This document shows, piece by piece, positions 8,356 to 16,062 of a stretch of 64,000 bases of DNA. The notes beneath the pieces were generated by a model. It saw only the letters and a list, made by a program, of their open reading frames with translations, ran no database searches and was not told where the DNA came from. Within the stretch, counting starts at the first letter, position 1. Every line of letters starts with the position of its first letter. Source of the DNA: an uncultured Pseudomonadota bacterium (lineage in GTDB: Bacteria; Pseudomonadota; Alphaproteobacteria; RF32; CAG-239); NCBI GenBank assembly GCA_902799835.1, contig CADCCF010000002.1, forward strand, positions 133,338 to 197,337. Direction: 5' to 3'. The position numbers and the translations under genes are program-made.

Positions 8356-8856
8356 TTATCCTATATTGGTATTAATATATCGGTGCAAAGTTGCCCAACT
8401 GCATCCCATTAGGCGGGCTATTTCAGATTTTGACAAATGCTTATCTAATAATTCCTTTATTTTATTATGATTACTTTCTAATTTTTGATAACGAAAACCA
8501 TAAGGACGACCGAGTTTTTTGCCTTCATCTTTAAGCCTTTTCAAAGAGTTTTTAGTCCTATCCGAGATAAGTTTACGCTCAATTTCGGCAGCCAAAGAAA
8601 AAGCAAAAGCCAATACTTTAGATTGAATATCGGCACCAAGACGGTAATTTTCTTTTAAGGTCCATACCTGACAATCTTTTTCCAGACAATTTTGCAATAT
8701 TCCCATAACCTCAAGCAAATTACGACCCAGACGAGATATTTCGGTTGCGATTAATACGTCGTCTTTTTTAAGATGTTTTAGTAACTTACCTAATTTGCGA
8801 TCTTTTAATGGTTTGCGAGATGATACGGTCTCATCAAACCATTTATCAATATTCAC
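8356..8856 (-). CDS. Serine recombinase fragment lacking the catalytic N-terminus
   Basis: The 166 residues match the resolvase/invertase family from about residue 40 onward: IDKWFDETVSSRK, ATEISRLGRNLLEVM, the long helix QSKVLAFAFSLAAEIERKLISDRT, then KKLGRPYG and a C-terminal helix-turn-helix (SEIARLMGCSWATLHRYI). The first beta strand with the catalytic serine (normally in Y-x-R-V-S-T) is absent. The frame opens with GTG only two codons after a TGA, and I see no N-terminal coding sequence in other frames upstream. It is therefore probably a decayed recombinase, though it might still bind DNA. Confidence 0.75.
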   Translation of the reverse strand: MNIDKWFDETVSSRKPLKDRKLGKLLKHLKKDDVLIATEISRLGRNLLEVMGILQNCLEKDCQVWTLKENYRLGADIQSKVLAFAFSLAAEIERKLISDRTKNSLKRLKDEGKKLGRPYGFRYQKLESNHNKIKELLDKHLSKSEIARLMGCSWATLHRYINTNIG

Positions 8857-8956
8857 AAATCACCGTTTTTGAAGAAAGGAATATTTTGTTATTTCAAATA
8901 GTAAGACATGGTTAGAAAAATATGATTTTTTGCTTGATATTTTGAATTATGTATGC

Positions 8957-8969
8957 AATAGTTCCTATT
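8957..8969. promoter_or_regulatory. Small inverted repeat between divergent recombinase genes
   Basis: AATAG-TTC-CTATT is a perfect 5-bp inverted repeat with a 3-bp centre in the 164-bp divergent spacer. GCAATAG recurs at about 8999-9005. It could be an operator or a relic recombination half-site; the evidence is only its symmetry and place. Confidence 0.3.
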
Positions 8970-9020
8970 ATGAAATATAGACGGTGGTTTATGAAGAAGC
9001 AATAGGGACTAATTTTCAAC

Positions 9021-9788
9021 ATGATAGTCGGATTTGTCCAAGATGATTCCAAGTATTTTGATGTCGAAGCTCAAAGAGAAGCTTTGGTGAGCTATGCTGA
9101 TGAACGTAAAATAAAAGATCTCAAGGTTGTAAATGTTGTAAATACACAAGATATACTGTCTCAACGGATTAAATCCGGAGACACTATCGTTATACCTAAT
9201 ATTTCTCTACTGGGTAACACGCTTGAACAAATTGTATCATCAATAAAACAGCTTTCAGAATGTCGCGTTTATATTTATTCAATAAAAGAAAATCTGGCTA
9301 TCGATACGTATAATCAGCAAACCTTGGCAAATTGTTTTGATACCTGTCTGACGGCATATAAAGGAATTTTTTCACTTAGAAATTCCAAAATTCAATCTGA
9401 TTTGTTAAAAGCAGGCAAACCTCGAGGATGTCTGAACAATGCTCGTAAAGGCAAGTTTATCCTAAGCGGACGCGAAGAAGAAGTTAAGAAATATATCAAA
9501 GCCGGATATTCTTATGCTCAAATTGCAGAGAAATTAGGATGCAACCCCAGTAATGTTCTTTATTTTGCAAAATATTTGGGGCTGAAAAAGACAAGAGCAA
9601 ATTCTACAAATCCGGTAATAAGAGCCAAACATAAACTTGATGGGTTTAAGCAAGAAATCATTGAACTGTTCAACTCCGGCATATCTGTCGCACAAATAGC
9701 CAGACATTGTGGCGTTTGCTACGCAACAGCCAGAGATTATTTGAACAGATTGGGATTGATTATAGCCAACGGAGATGCCCATGCCTAA
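9021..9788 (+). CDS. Serine-recombinase-like protein without catalytic serine, with two HTH repeats
   Basis: The 255 residues follow the serine recombinase plan: MIVGFVQDDSKYFDVEAQREAL, then GDTIVIPNISLLGNTLEQIV, in the place of ...SRLGRN, and a KPRGCLN hinge. The segment that should read R-V-S-T reads V-Q-D-D, so the nucleophilic serine is gone, and the active-site arginine of SRLGR is also replaced. Two C-terminal segments, YSYAQIAEKLGCNPSNVLYFAKYLG and ISVAQIARHCGVCYATARDYLNRLG, look like tandem helix-turn-helix repeats. A DNA-binding regulator derived from a recombinase is more likely than a recombinase. It is the first gene of the glycan cluster and overlaps the next small gene by 8 bp. 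Confidence 0.65.
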   Translation: MIVGFVQDDSKYFDVEAQREALVSYADERKIKDLKVVNVVNTQDILSQRIKSGDTIVIPNISLLGNTLEQIVSSIKQLSECRVYIYSIKENLAIDTYNQQTLANCFDTCLTAYKGIFSLRNSKIQSDLLKAGKPRGCLNNARKGKFILSGREEEVKKYIKAGYSYAQIAEKLGCNPSNVLYFAKYLGLKKTRANSTNPVIRAKHKLDGFKQEIIELFNSGISVAQIARHCGVCYATARDYLNRLGLIIANGDAHA

Positions 9789-9918
9789 AAAATTGAAATC
9801 TTTTTGGACAATGATTTTTAACAAGAAAGAAGTTGGCGACAAGACAACATTTTATCTGTTTGGTATCCCCGTTTTTTCTATCGAAGAAAAGCTTGAATAT
9901 GACGGAGATAAGCAGTGA
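9781..9918 (+). CDS. 45-residue glycan-cluster microprotein
   Basis: A short frame starting MPKKLKSFWTMIFNKKEVGDK, followed by T-T-F-Y-L-F-G-I-P-V-F-S and an acidic end. Its start overlaps the upstream gene by 8 bp and its stop overlaps the GTG start of the next glycosyltransferase (GTGA), so the three are translationally coupled. The central aromatic FYLFGIPVFS stretch resembles the segment in the 107-residue protein at 13415. Similar short stretches occur beside bacterial glycosyltransferases. Function unknown. Confidence 0.55.
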   Translation: MPKKLKSFWTMIFNKKEVGDKTTFYLFGIPVFSIEEKLEYDGDKQ

Positions 9919-11042
9919 GTTCAAAAATGCCTAAATCCAGCAAGACGATACTTTTATACAAGGCTCGCAATTTGCTTGGTTCTTCCGGCGGAATTGAGAA
10001 AGTGTTTGTATGGTTGGCAAACGGGCTGGATGATAATGGCTATGATGTTCATATTGCTACCAGAGATACACATTATGCTGATTTCTTTTTTCCTCTAAAT
10101 AAAAAAATAAAATTTAAACATTTTGATCCGCAATTCAGTAAATTAAAGCATTTCATCGGCAAATTGTCCGGTGAGCGAATTGCTTGTTGTAATCGCGAAT
10201 TGCATTATTCCAAGATGATAAGGCAATATTGTGATAAGATAAAACCGGATGTAATTATTGCCACCGGGGTTAAGGATTTGCAAGATATAGTTTATGACAA
10301 TCCTTATAATTGCCGTAAAATTTTGCAACTGCATATGGCGCCGGAATATTTACTGCAAAACAGCTCGGATAAATTGTTAAAAGTAATCAATAAAGCTGAT
10401 GTTGTGCAAGTGTTGTTGCCATCATTTGCAGATAAAATTAAACCTTATGTAAAAGAGGATATAGTCGTTATCGGCAATCCGGTAGAGAAGAACGACATAA
10501 AAGCGAAAAAAGAAAAAATCATTATCTGTCCGGCGCGAATTGAGACGGCTAAGCAACAACATTTGTTGATAGAGGCCTTTGCAAAAGTTGCTAAAAAATA
10601 TCCGGATTGGCAAGTGCATTTCTACGGGGCGGTGTCGGATAAAAAATATTTTGCCAAATGCCAAGGGTTGATTGAACGAAACAATTTACAAAAACAAGTG
10701 TTGTTCAAAGGAGTTACTAATCAGATGCCTGAAAAATTATCTCAGGCGTCGATATGCGGATTTGTTAGTGCGCAAGAGGGATTTGGTTTAGGTATGGCTG
10801 AGGCAATGGCATCTGGGTTGCCTTGTGTTGGATTCAAATCATCTTCTGGTGTTAATGAATTGATTAAACATAATAAAAATGGATATTTAGCTGATGATAT
10901 CAAGGATCTAGCAAAATATTTAGGTAAATTGATAGATGATGGGAAATTACGTGATAAGTTAGGAAATCAGGCTCGAAAAGATATAGCCCAATTTAATCTG
11001 CAAACCATTTTAACGCAATGGGAGGAGCTAATAAATGGCTAA
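9915..11042 (+). CDS. GT4-type glycosyltransferase
   Basis: A 375-residue GT-B glycosyltransferase with an N-terminal acceptor domain starting after ILLYKARNLLGSSGGIEKVFVWLANGL. The C-terminal nucleotide-sugar domain shows IICPARIETAKQQHLLIEAF, a V-x-F-K-G-V segment and the E-x7-E motif in EGFGLGMAEAMASGLPCVGF. It probably transfers one sugar during assembly of the surface glycan on the cytoplasmic face. The GTG start overlaps the preceding stop; an ATG four codons later is an alternative. It overlaps the next gene by 8 bp. Confidence 0.88.
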   Translation: MSSKMPKSSKTILLYKARNLLGSSGGIEKVFVWLANGLDDNGYDVHIATRDTHYADFFFPLNKKIKFKHFDPQFSKLKHFIGKLSGERIACCNRELHYSKMIRQYCDKIKPDVIIATGVKDLQDIVYDNPYNCRKILQLHMAPEYLLQNSSDKLLKVINKADVVQVLLPSFADKIKPYVKEDIVVIGNPVEKNDIKAKKEKIIICPARIETAKQQHLLIEAFAKVAKKYPDWQVHFYGAVSDKKYFAKCQGLIERNNLQKQVLFKGVTNQMPEKLSQASICGFVSAQEGFGLGMAEAMASGLPCVGFKSSSGVNELIKHNKNGYLADDIKDLAKYLGKLIDDGKLRDKLGNQARKDIAQFNLQTILTQWEELING

Positions 11043-12216
11043 TATCCTATCGCAATTAAAATTAAGACATAAAATAGTAAATATATTGACTTTGCCAATA
11101 TTGAGTAAAACTTGGCGCAAAAGAATTGCGCATTGGTTAGAACGCTGCTCAATACTATCCCCGATTTATTTTTTATATTTTGCATCAAGTAAAGTCAAGA
11201 ACAACACGGTGTTACTGTTTGAGGCGAATGATTGTCATGCGGAAGTTATGATAGGATATGCCAAGTATTTGTTAGATTTGGGATATAACGTTGATGTGTT
11301 AATGTCGGTGGTAAATTGGAAAGAAAAACCATTTGCTCGTGTTAAAGATCAAAGAATTAGAATTTTTCCTTTTGGAAGAATGTTTTTGCGGCGATTTTTA
11401 CTGCTTGAGAAAATTAAACAATATGAGTTTGTTGTTATAACCAGTTCTCGCTACCTGATTGATTACGATTATTCTAAAGTTATTTCTGTCGGACAATATC
11501 TTGGTTTTTGGCCGCAAGGAAAGAAGAAAACTCTGATCGTGGAGCATGATTTACCAGATATAGAAGATTTTAAGTTACAGGAATATGAAAAAAATAAGCA
11601 AATCATCACGTTAGCCGAATTTTCCAGAGGAACAATGGTTAACCCGCATTATTTCGGCGAATATAAAGCCAATGACCGTAAAAATGATATCACAAAATTT
11701 ATCGTTGTCGGCGGAGTTAATCCAAACAAAAAAAGCTATAACTTGTTGATTAAGGCTCTAAGAAAGCTCGAAGCACAAAATATCAACTGTCAAATTACGG
11801 TTATCGGCGATGGAAAACTAAAAAACATGCCCGCTGATATGCGTAAATATTTCAAATTTTTAGGCAGACTTGATTTTCCGGATATGTTTGCGGAGATGGA
11901 ACAAGCGGATTTCTTCTTACCATTGTTAGATAAGAATAATCAAGAACATTTACGATACATTACGACCGGGGTTACCGGCTCGGTGCAACTGATATATGGT
12001 TTTGCCAAACCTTGTCTTATCCAAGATAAATTTGCAGAGTTTTACGGCTTTGATGAAAATAATGCCATTGTTTATGACGATGACTTAAGCGAGGCAATTT
12101 TACGAGCTGTAACGATGGATATCTCCGCATACAGCAGTATAGTTAATCAAATAAAAAAATTGGCAAATGGTGTGTATCAAAAATCATTAAAAAATTTGGA
12201 AACAATCATTCAATAG
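11035..12216 (+). CDS. Probable GT-B glycosyltransferase
   Basis: A 393-residue protein with a divergent GT-B pattern. A Rossmann-like N-terminal half (VLLFEANDCHAEVMIGYAKYLLDLGYNVDV) is followed by a GT4-like C-terminal half: FIVVGGVNPNKKSYNLLIKAL, ITVIGDGKL, KFLGRLDFPDMFAEMEQADFFLPLL. The E-x7-E motif is not obvious; the corresponding region reads TGVTGSVQLIYGFAKPCLI. The donor and acceptor are unknown. It overlaps the previous gene by 8 bp, consistent with successive transfer steps. Confidence 0.7.
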   Translation: MANILSQLKLRHKIVNILTLPILSKTWRKRIAHWLERCSILSPIYFLYFASSKVKNNTVLLFEANDCHAEVMIGYAKYLLDLGYNVDVLMSVVNWKEKPFARVKDQRIRIFPFGRMFLRRFLLLEKIKQYEFVVITSSRYLIDYDYSKVISVGQYLGFWPQGKKKTLIVEHDLPDIEDFKLQEYEKNKQIITLAEFSRGTMVNPHYFGEYKANDRKNDITKFIVVGGVNPNKKSYNLLIKALRKLEAQNINCQITVIGDGKLKNMPADMRKYFKFLGRLDFPDMFAEMEQADFFLPLLDKNNQEHLRYITTGVTGSVQLIYGFAKPCLIQDKFAEFYGFDENNAIVYDDDLSEAILRAVTMDISAYSSIVNQIKKLANGVYQKSLKNLETIIQ

Positions 12217-12236
12217 AACAAAAAAGGAGTTGACTG

Positions 12237-12671
12237 ATGAAAACTTATTACATTGTATCCGGTGGATTTGATCCAATTCATGAAGGTCATATTGAAATGA
12301 TTAAAGCATCGGCGCAAGCCTCGGATGGAGTTATTGTATTGGTTAATTCTGATGAATGGCTGACCAGAAAAAAGGGTAAGTTTTTTCAAAATTTTCATAC
12401 CAGACAAACAATTTGCGAAAATATTAAAGGTGTTATCGCTGCTATAGGTTTTAATGATGATGACAATTCAGCCAGTGATGGAATTAGAATTGTCAGGAAA
12501 ATGTACCCGAATGACCGTTTAGTTTTTGCTAATGGCGGAGACAGAGGTAAAGATAATATTCGTGAAGATGCCGTTTGTGAGGAATGTAATGTGGAAAAAG
12601 TCTTCGGGGTTGGCGGCAGCAATAAAGCTAATTCATCAAGTTGGATTTTAGAACATTGGAATAAAAACTAA
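12237..12671 (+). CDS. Cytidylyltransferase-like nucleotidyltransferase (TagD/HldE C-domain type)
   Basis: A 144-residue single-domain nucleotidyltransferase of the HxGH class. VSGGFDPIHEGH carries His15 and His18, and the NGGDRGKDNIREDAVCEE region matches the nucleotide-binding G-G-D-R segment of HldE, RfaE and glycerol-3-phosphate cytidylyltransferases. It should activate a small phosphorylated sugar or polyol with CTP or ATP, giving a nucleotide-linked glycan precursor. It overlaps the following phosphomannomutase by 1 bp (TAATG). The substrate cannot be told from sequence. Confidence 0.8.
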   Translation: MKTYYIVSGGFDPIHEGHIEMIKASAQASDGVIVLVNSDEWLTRKKGKFFQNFHTRQTICENIKGVIAAIGFNDDDNSASDGIRIVRKMYPNDRLVFANGGDRGKDNIREDAVCEECNVEKVFGVGGSNKANSSSWILEHWNKN

Positions 12672-13402
12672 TGACAATTTATGTATTTGATATGGACGGG
12701 ACATTAACACCGGCACGCAAGTCGATGGAAGCGGAGTTTGCTATTCAGTTCCACGAATGGCAAAAGACGCATAAAAGCTTTATTGCCACCGGTTCGGATT
12801 ATAAAAAGGTTGAGGAGCAGTTGCCGCCCAGAGTGATAAATGCCTTTGCCGGGATTTATTGTTCAATGGGCAATTTATTGTTAAGCAAAGGACAAGTTGT
12901 TTATCAGAATGACTTTAAGCCGAACTCAGAATTGCTCAACTATCTGGAAGATTTTAGAAGCAACACCGAGTATAAAGGACAGCTTTATCCTAATTACATT
13001 GAACAACGTATCGGTATGGTTAATTTTTCGGTATTGGGCAGAGATTGTCCCTATGAAGAGCGCGAACGCTATGCAGCATGGGACAGAGTGGCGAATGAGC
13101 GCATTAAAATTCAACAGTTTTTGTTAAAGAAGTTTCCTGATTTGGACATTGCAGTTGGTGGTTCAATCTCGATTGACATTACCCCAAAAGATTTTGGCAA
13201 AGGGCAGATTGCAAAGCATTTGCGAAAGACCTATCCGAATGAGAAAATAATTTTCTTTGGCGATAAAACCTATGCTGGCGGTAACGATTATGAATTGGCG
13301 CAAGCTTTGACACAACTGAATAATACTTCAGTTGTGCAGGTTAATAATCCAGATGATGTGCTGATCTTACTTAGAAATGATAAAAAAGATTTAATTATAT
13401 AG
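12671..13402 (+). CDS. Eukaryote-type HAD phosphomannomutase
   Basis: A 243-residue HAD-IIB protein that follows human PMM1/PMM2 along its length. FDMDGTLTPAR has nucleophile Asp7 and acid/base Asp9. IEQRIGMVNFSVLGRDCPYEERERY corresponds to the cap-domain substrate site, and VGGSISIDITPKDFGKGQ and IFFGDKTYAGGNDYEL to the C-terminal core. It should interconvert mannose 6-phosphate and mannose 1-phosphate, feeding GDP-mannose synthesis. Most bacteria use an unrelated alpha-phosphohexomutase for this step. The start overlaps the upstream stop by 1 bp. Confidence 0.87.
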   Translation: MTIYVFDMDGTLTPARKSMEAEFAIQFHEWQKTHKSFIATGSDYKKVEEQLPPRVINAFAGIYCSMGNLLLSKGQVVYQNDFKPNSELLNYLEDFRSNTEYKGQLYPNYIEQRIGMVNFSVLGRDCPYEERERYAAWDRVANERIKIQQFLLKKFPDLDIAVGGSISIDITPKDFGKGQIAKHLRKTYPNEKIIFFGDKTYAGGNDYELAQALTQLNNTSVVQVNNPDDVLILLRNDKKDLII

Positions 13403-13414
13403 AGGAAATATAAG

Positions 13415-13738
13415 ATGAATATTACTAAGTTATTAGGAATTAAAACTGTTGAAAAGTCTAACAAACGAATAAAATACTTCTTTTATATACCTTTTTATAC
13501 TGAAAAATGGAAAGGGAATGTATTAAAAAATACGATATTGTTATTTCCTCTATCCAAGTTAGAAATAAATGGGGAAGATATTAAGTTATATTTTTTGAGT
13601 ATTAAAGTGGCAACGTTTAAAGGTTTTGCTAAAAAACTGACTTTAGGTGTTGAAAACAGTATATTATTAAAAGAACTGAAAGCTTTTGAAATTTTAGCAC
13701 AACGTTCTTCCTGTAAATATGAAGAGGAAATGAAATAA
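13415..13738 (+). CDS. Small hypothetical glycan-cluster protein
   Basis: A 107-residue protein with good ribosome binding site (AGAGGAAATATAAG) and no recognisable domain. It contains IKYFFYIPFYTEKW and IKLYFLSIKVATFKG, aromatic beta-like stretches reminiscent of the 45-residue protein encoded at 9781-9918. It overlaps the next glycosyltransferase start by 1 bp (TAATG). A role as accessory or partner of that enzyme is possible but unproven. Confidence 0.55.
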   Translation: MNITKLLGIKTVEKSNKRIKYFFYIPFYTEKWKGNVLKNTILLFPLSKLEINGEDIKLYFLSIKVATFKGFAKKLTLGVENSILLKELKAFEILAQRSSCKYEEEMK

Positions 13739-15102
13739 TGCGGATATTATTTGATTTTCGCTCTTATCAACTTTCATATAATAGAGGAATTGGACGATAT
13801 ATGTTTTCATTAGCAACATCATTAATAAATAATGATATGGTTGATTTAAGTTTGTTAGTATCCAATGAGTTAAAAGGGTTTGAACTGGCACAAACACTAA
13901 AGTCTAAAGTCAAAGTATTTGAATTGGAAAAATTTAATGATTATACATTGGAAACTAATTTTGATTTTTTTCTTAAAGGAAATTTATTTGATGAACAATA
14001 TTACACACCTAACGATATTTATCCGTTAGACGTTATAAAAAAATGTAATAATGTTGTTGCAATAATTCATGATTTTATTCCTCTAATATTTGCAGGTAAT
14101 TATATGAAAAATGATATGGCTCGTAATATATATGCCAAGCAAATAGTTTTGTCAAATTACCCGATACACTTTTTTGCCAATTCACAATGTACGGCTGAGG
14201 ATGGGAAAAAATACTTGGCTAGACCAGATGAAGATTTTACCGTAATATATGGTGGAGCCGATGAACAAGAATTTTATACTCCTAACAGTTCAAAACCATA
14301 TGATGCTAAAAACCGTAGCAATAACGTAGTGTTTGTTGCAGGTAATAATTTACGAAAAAATTATCATGGGGCGACTAAAGCTTTTGCAAGAGCTTTTGAA
14401 ACTGGTAAACTTCCCCCCGATGCCAAATTATATTTGATTTGTTCAGCTAACGATAAGTTTACTAAGAATGTAAAAAATGAGCTTAAGGGATACAAGGCAA
14501 AATTTGGCAAACAAGTTATTGTCACTGATTATATTTCTGACAAGAAAATGCTTGATTTATTAGGTAATGCTCGTGCAAGTATCTTTCCATCATTTTATGA
14601 AGGTTTAGGGTTACCGATTTTAGAAAGCTATATTGCGGGAACTCCAGCTTTTGCTTCTAATCTTTCATCTACTAAAGAATTTGTTAACGAAATAAGCTCG
14701 TTTGACCCTTATAAAGAAGATGAGTTTGTCGATACCATAATTAAGATATATAATGACGAAGAATTTTGCAGACAATCATTATCGTTTGGCAGACAATTGG
14801 TAAAAAAAATAAATTGGTCAAATGCAGCCGCCACTATGATTGCTAAATTAGAAAAATTGGCCAAATCTAAAAATAAAAAAACAGGTAAAACAGCTGTAGT
14901 AGCACAAGATGATACGTTATTGGAAAAATTACGGCCTTTTGTACAGAATGGAACCGAGTACGACGTGTTTGCTAATTTCAAATCAATTAAAGAATATAGT
15001 GATTGTTTAAAAAACAATGAAAATAAGGGAAATGTTTTCCCAACAGAATTCTTTGAATATGCTAATTGCCAACAAAACTATAAAGAGAAAATTTCAGTGT
15101 AA
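13738..15102 (+). CDS. GT4-type glycosyltransferase with C-terminal extension
   Basis: A 454-residue GT4 enzyme. The N-terminus MRILFDFRSYQLSYNRGIGRYMFSL is typical of mannosyltransferase-like GT4 proteins, with the G-I-G-R-Y acceptor-side loop. The C-domain shows VVFVAGNNLRKNYHGATKAF, ARASIFPSFYEGLGLPILESYIAGTPAFASN (the E-x7-E region) and a following LSS. About 70 residues after the catalytic domain form a charged extension with no recognised fold. A mannose donor would fit the phosphomannomutase two genes upstream (inference). Confidence 0.85.
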   Translation: MRILFDFRSYQLSYNRGIGRYMFSLATSLINNDMVDLSLLVSNELKGFELAQTLKSKVKVFELEKFNDYTLETNFDFFLKGNLFDEQYYTPNDIYPLDVIKKCNNVVAIIHDFIPLIFAGNYMKNDMARNIYAKQIVLSNYPIHFFANSQCTAEDGKKYLARPDEDFTVIYGGADEQEFYTPNSSKPYDAKNRSNNVVFVAGNNLRKNYHGATKAFARAFETGKLPPDAKLYLICSANDKFTKNVKNELKGYKAKFGKQVIVTDYISDKKMLDLLGNARASIFPSFYEGLGLPILESYIAGTPAFASNLSSTKEFVNEISSFDPYKEDEFVDTIIKIYNDEEFCRQSLSFGRQLVKKINWSNAAATMIAKLEKLAKSKNKKTGKTAVVAQDDTLLEKLRPFVQNGTEYDVFANFKSIKEYSDCLKNNENKGNVFPTEFFEYANCQQNYKEKISV

Positions 15103-15119
15103 AAGAAAGGATACAAATT

Positions 15120-16031
15120 ATGAGTTTTGCTAAAAGTGGATATCGCATTTTGTCTCGTATTTTATTCGGGAATTTGAAAAAGAAGTTTATGAAAAAGTAT
15201 GAGTATGCAACTTTGACTGATTATGTAATGAATAATCAACATAATATCGTTCTACCTGGTTGGGAAGACTTTGTCGATAATAAATTCGGGTTAACTGAAT
15301 TAAAAAAAGGACTTGATGCTGAAAGTATCCGGTTAATGCGATTGTTTATATCTAGAAAATTATCCGCATTTTCCTTTTTAAAAAAAGAGAAAAAAATGTT
15401 TAAGAAAATTATAAGAGTAAATTTATCTAAATATAAAATAAAAAATTTTGAAGGGTTTCAACCTGCTGTATTTTACTATAAAAATGGCCTTAGTTTTTTA
15501 AATGAAGAAGTAGTTAAAAAAACACTTGCTAACAGATGTATTATTGATGGTGGTGCTTGTAGTGGTGATTCAGCGATAATGTTTTCACAATATAAAGAAG
15601 TAGATAGTATATATTCATTCGAACCGATTAAGAAAATTTGTAATGATATGGCTGTAACTTTGGAATTAAACAAATGTGAAAGAGCACATGCCGTACAAAA
15701 AGCCTTAAGTGACGGTTGCTCAACCGTTGATATTTGCGGTGAACAATGCGAAACCATCACCGTAGATGAATTCTGTAAAGATAAAAAAATAGGATGCATT
15801 AAATTTGATTTGGAAGGGATGGAAACTTCTGCATTAAAGGGCAGTTTGGAAACTATAAAAAGAGATAAGCCTATTTTATTGATATGCTTGTATCATACCG
15901 AACTTGATTTTTATGGTATTAAACCAATGTTGGAAGCATTAAATTTGGGCTACAAATTCATGATTAGAGATACAGAGCCTTGCAACCCAGGTGCAGGAGT
16001 ACACTTAATGTTAATTGGATATGTGGAATAA
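15120..16031 (+). CDS. FkbM-family methyltransferase
   Basis: A 303-residue protein whose C-terminal 170 residues are a Rossmann SAM-dependent methyltransferase of the FkbM type: CIIDGGACSGDSAIMFSQY (SAM loop), IYSFEPI, an ETITVDEFC strand-helix and GCIKFDLEGMETSALKG. FkbM proteins O-methylate sugars or polyketides. In this context methylation of a glycan residue is likely. The N-terminal 130 residues are basic and unassigned. Confidence 0.82.
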   Translation: MSFAKSGYRILSRILFGNLKKKFMKKYEYATLTDYVMNNQHNIVLPGWEDFVDNKFGLTELKKGLDAESIRLMRLFISRKLSAFSFLKKEKKMFKKIIRVNLSKYKIKNFEGFQPAVFYYKNGLSFLNEEVVKKTLANRCIIDGGACSGDSAIMFSQYKEVDSIYSFEPIKKICNDMAVTLELNKCERAHAVQKALSDGCSTVDICGEQCETITVDEFCKDKKIGCIKFDLEGMETSALKGSLETIKRDKPILLICLYHTELDFYGIKPMLEALNLGYKFMIRDTEPCNPGAGVHLMLIGYVE

Positions 16032-16062
16032 GTAATAAACTAATTTCAAATAGAGTGAAATC

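Noticed and set aside
8857..9020. A frameshifted N-terminus for the truncated recombinase.
   Set aside because: The three upstream minus-strand frames do not resemble the resolvase catalytic segment; an ICEY-like stretch in one frame is too short to count.
6716..9788. Reading the accessory zone as a toxin-antitoxin or defence island.
   Set aside because: No recognisable toxin, antitoxin, nuclease or restriction gene was found; the orphan gene has no identifiable domain.
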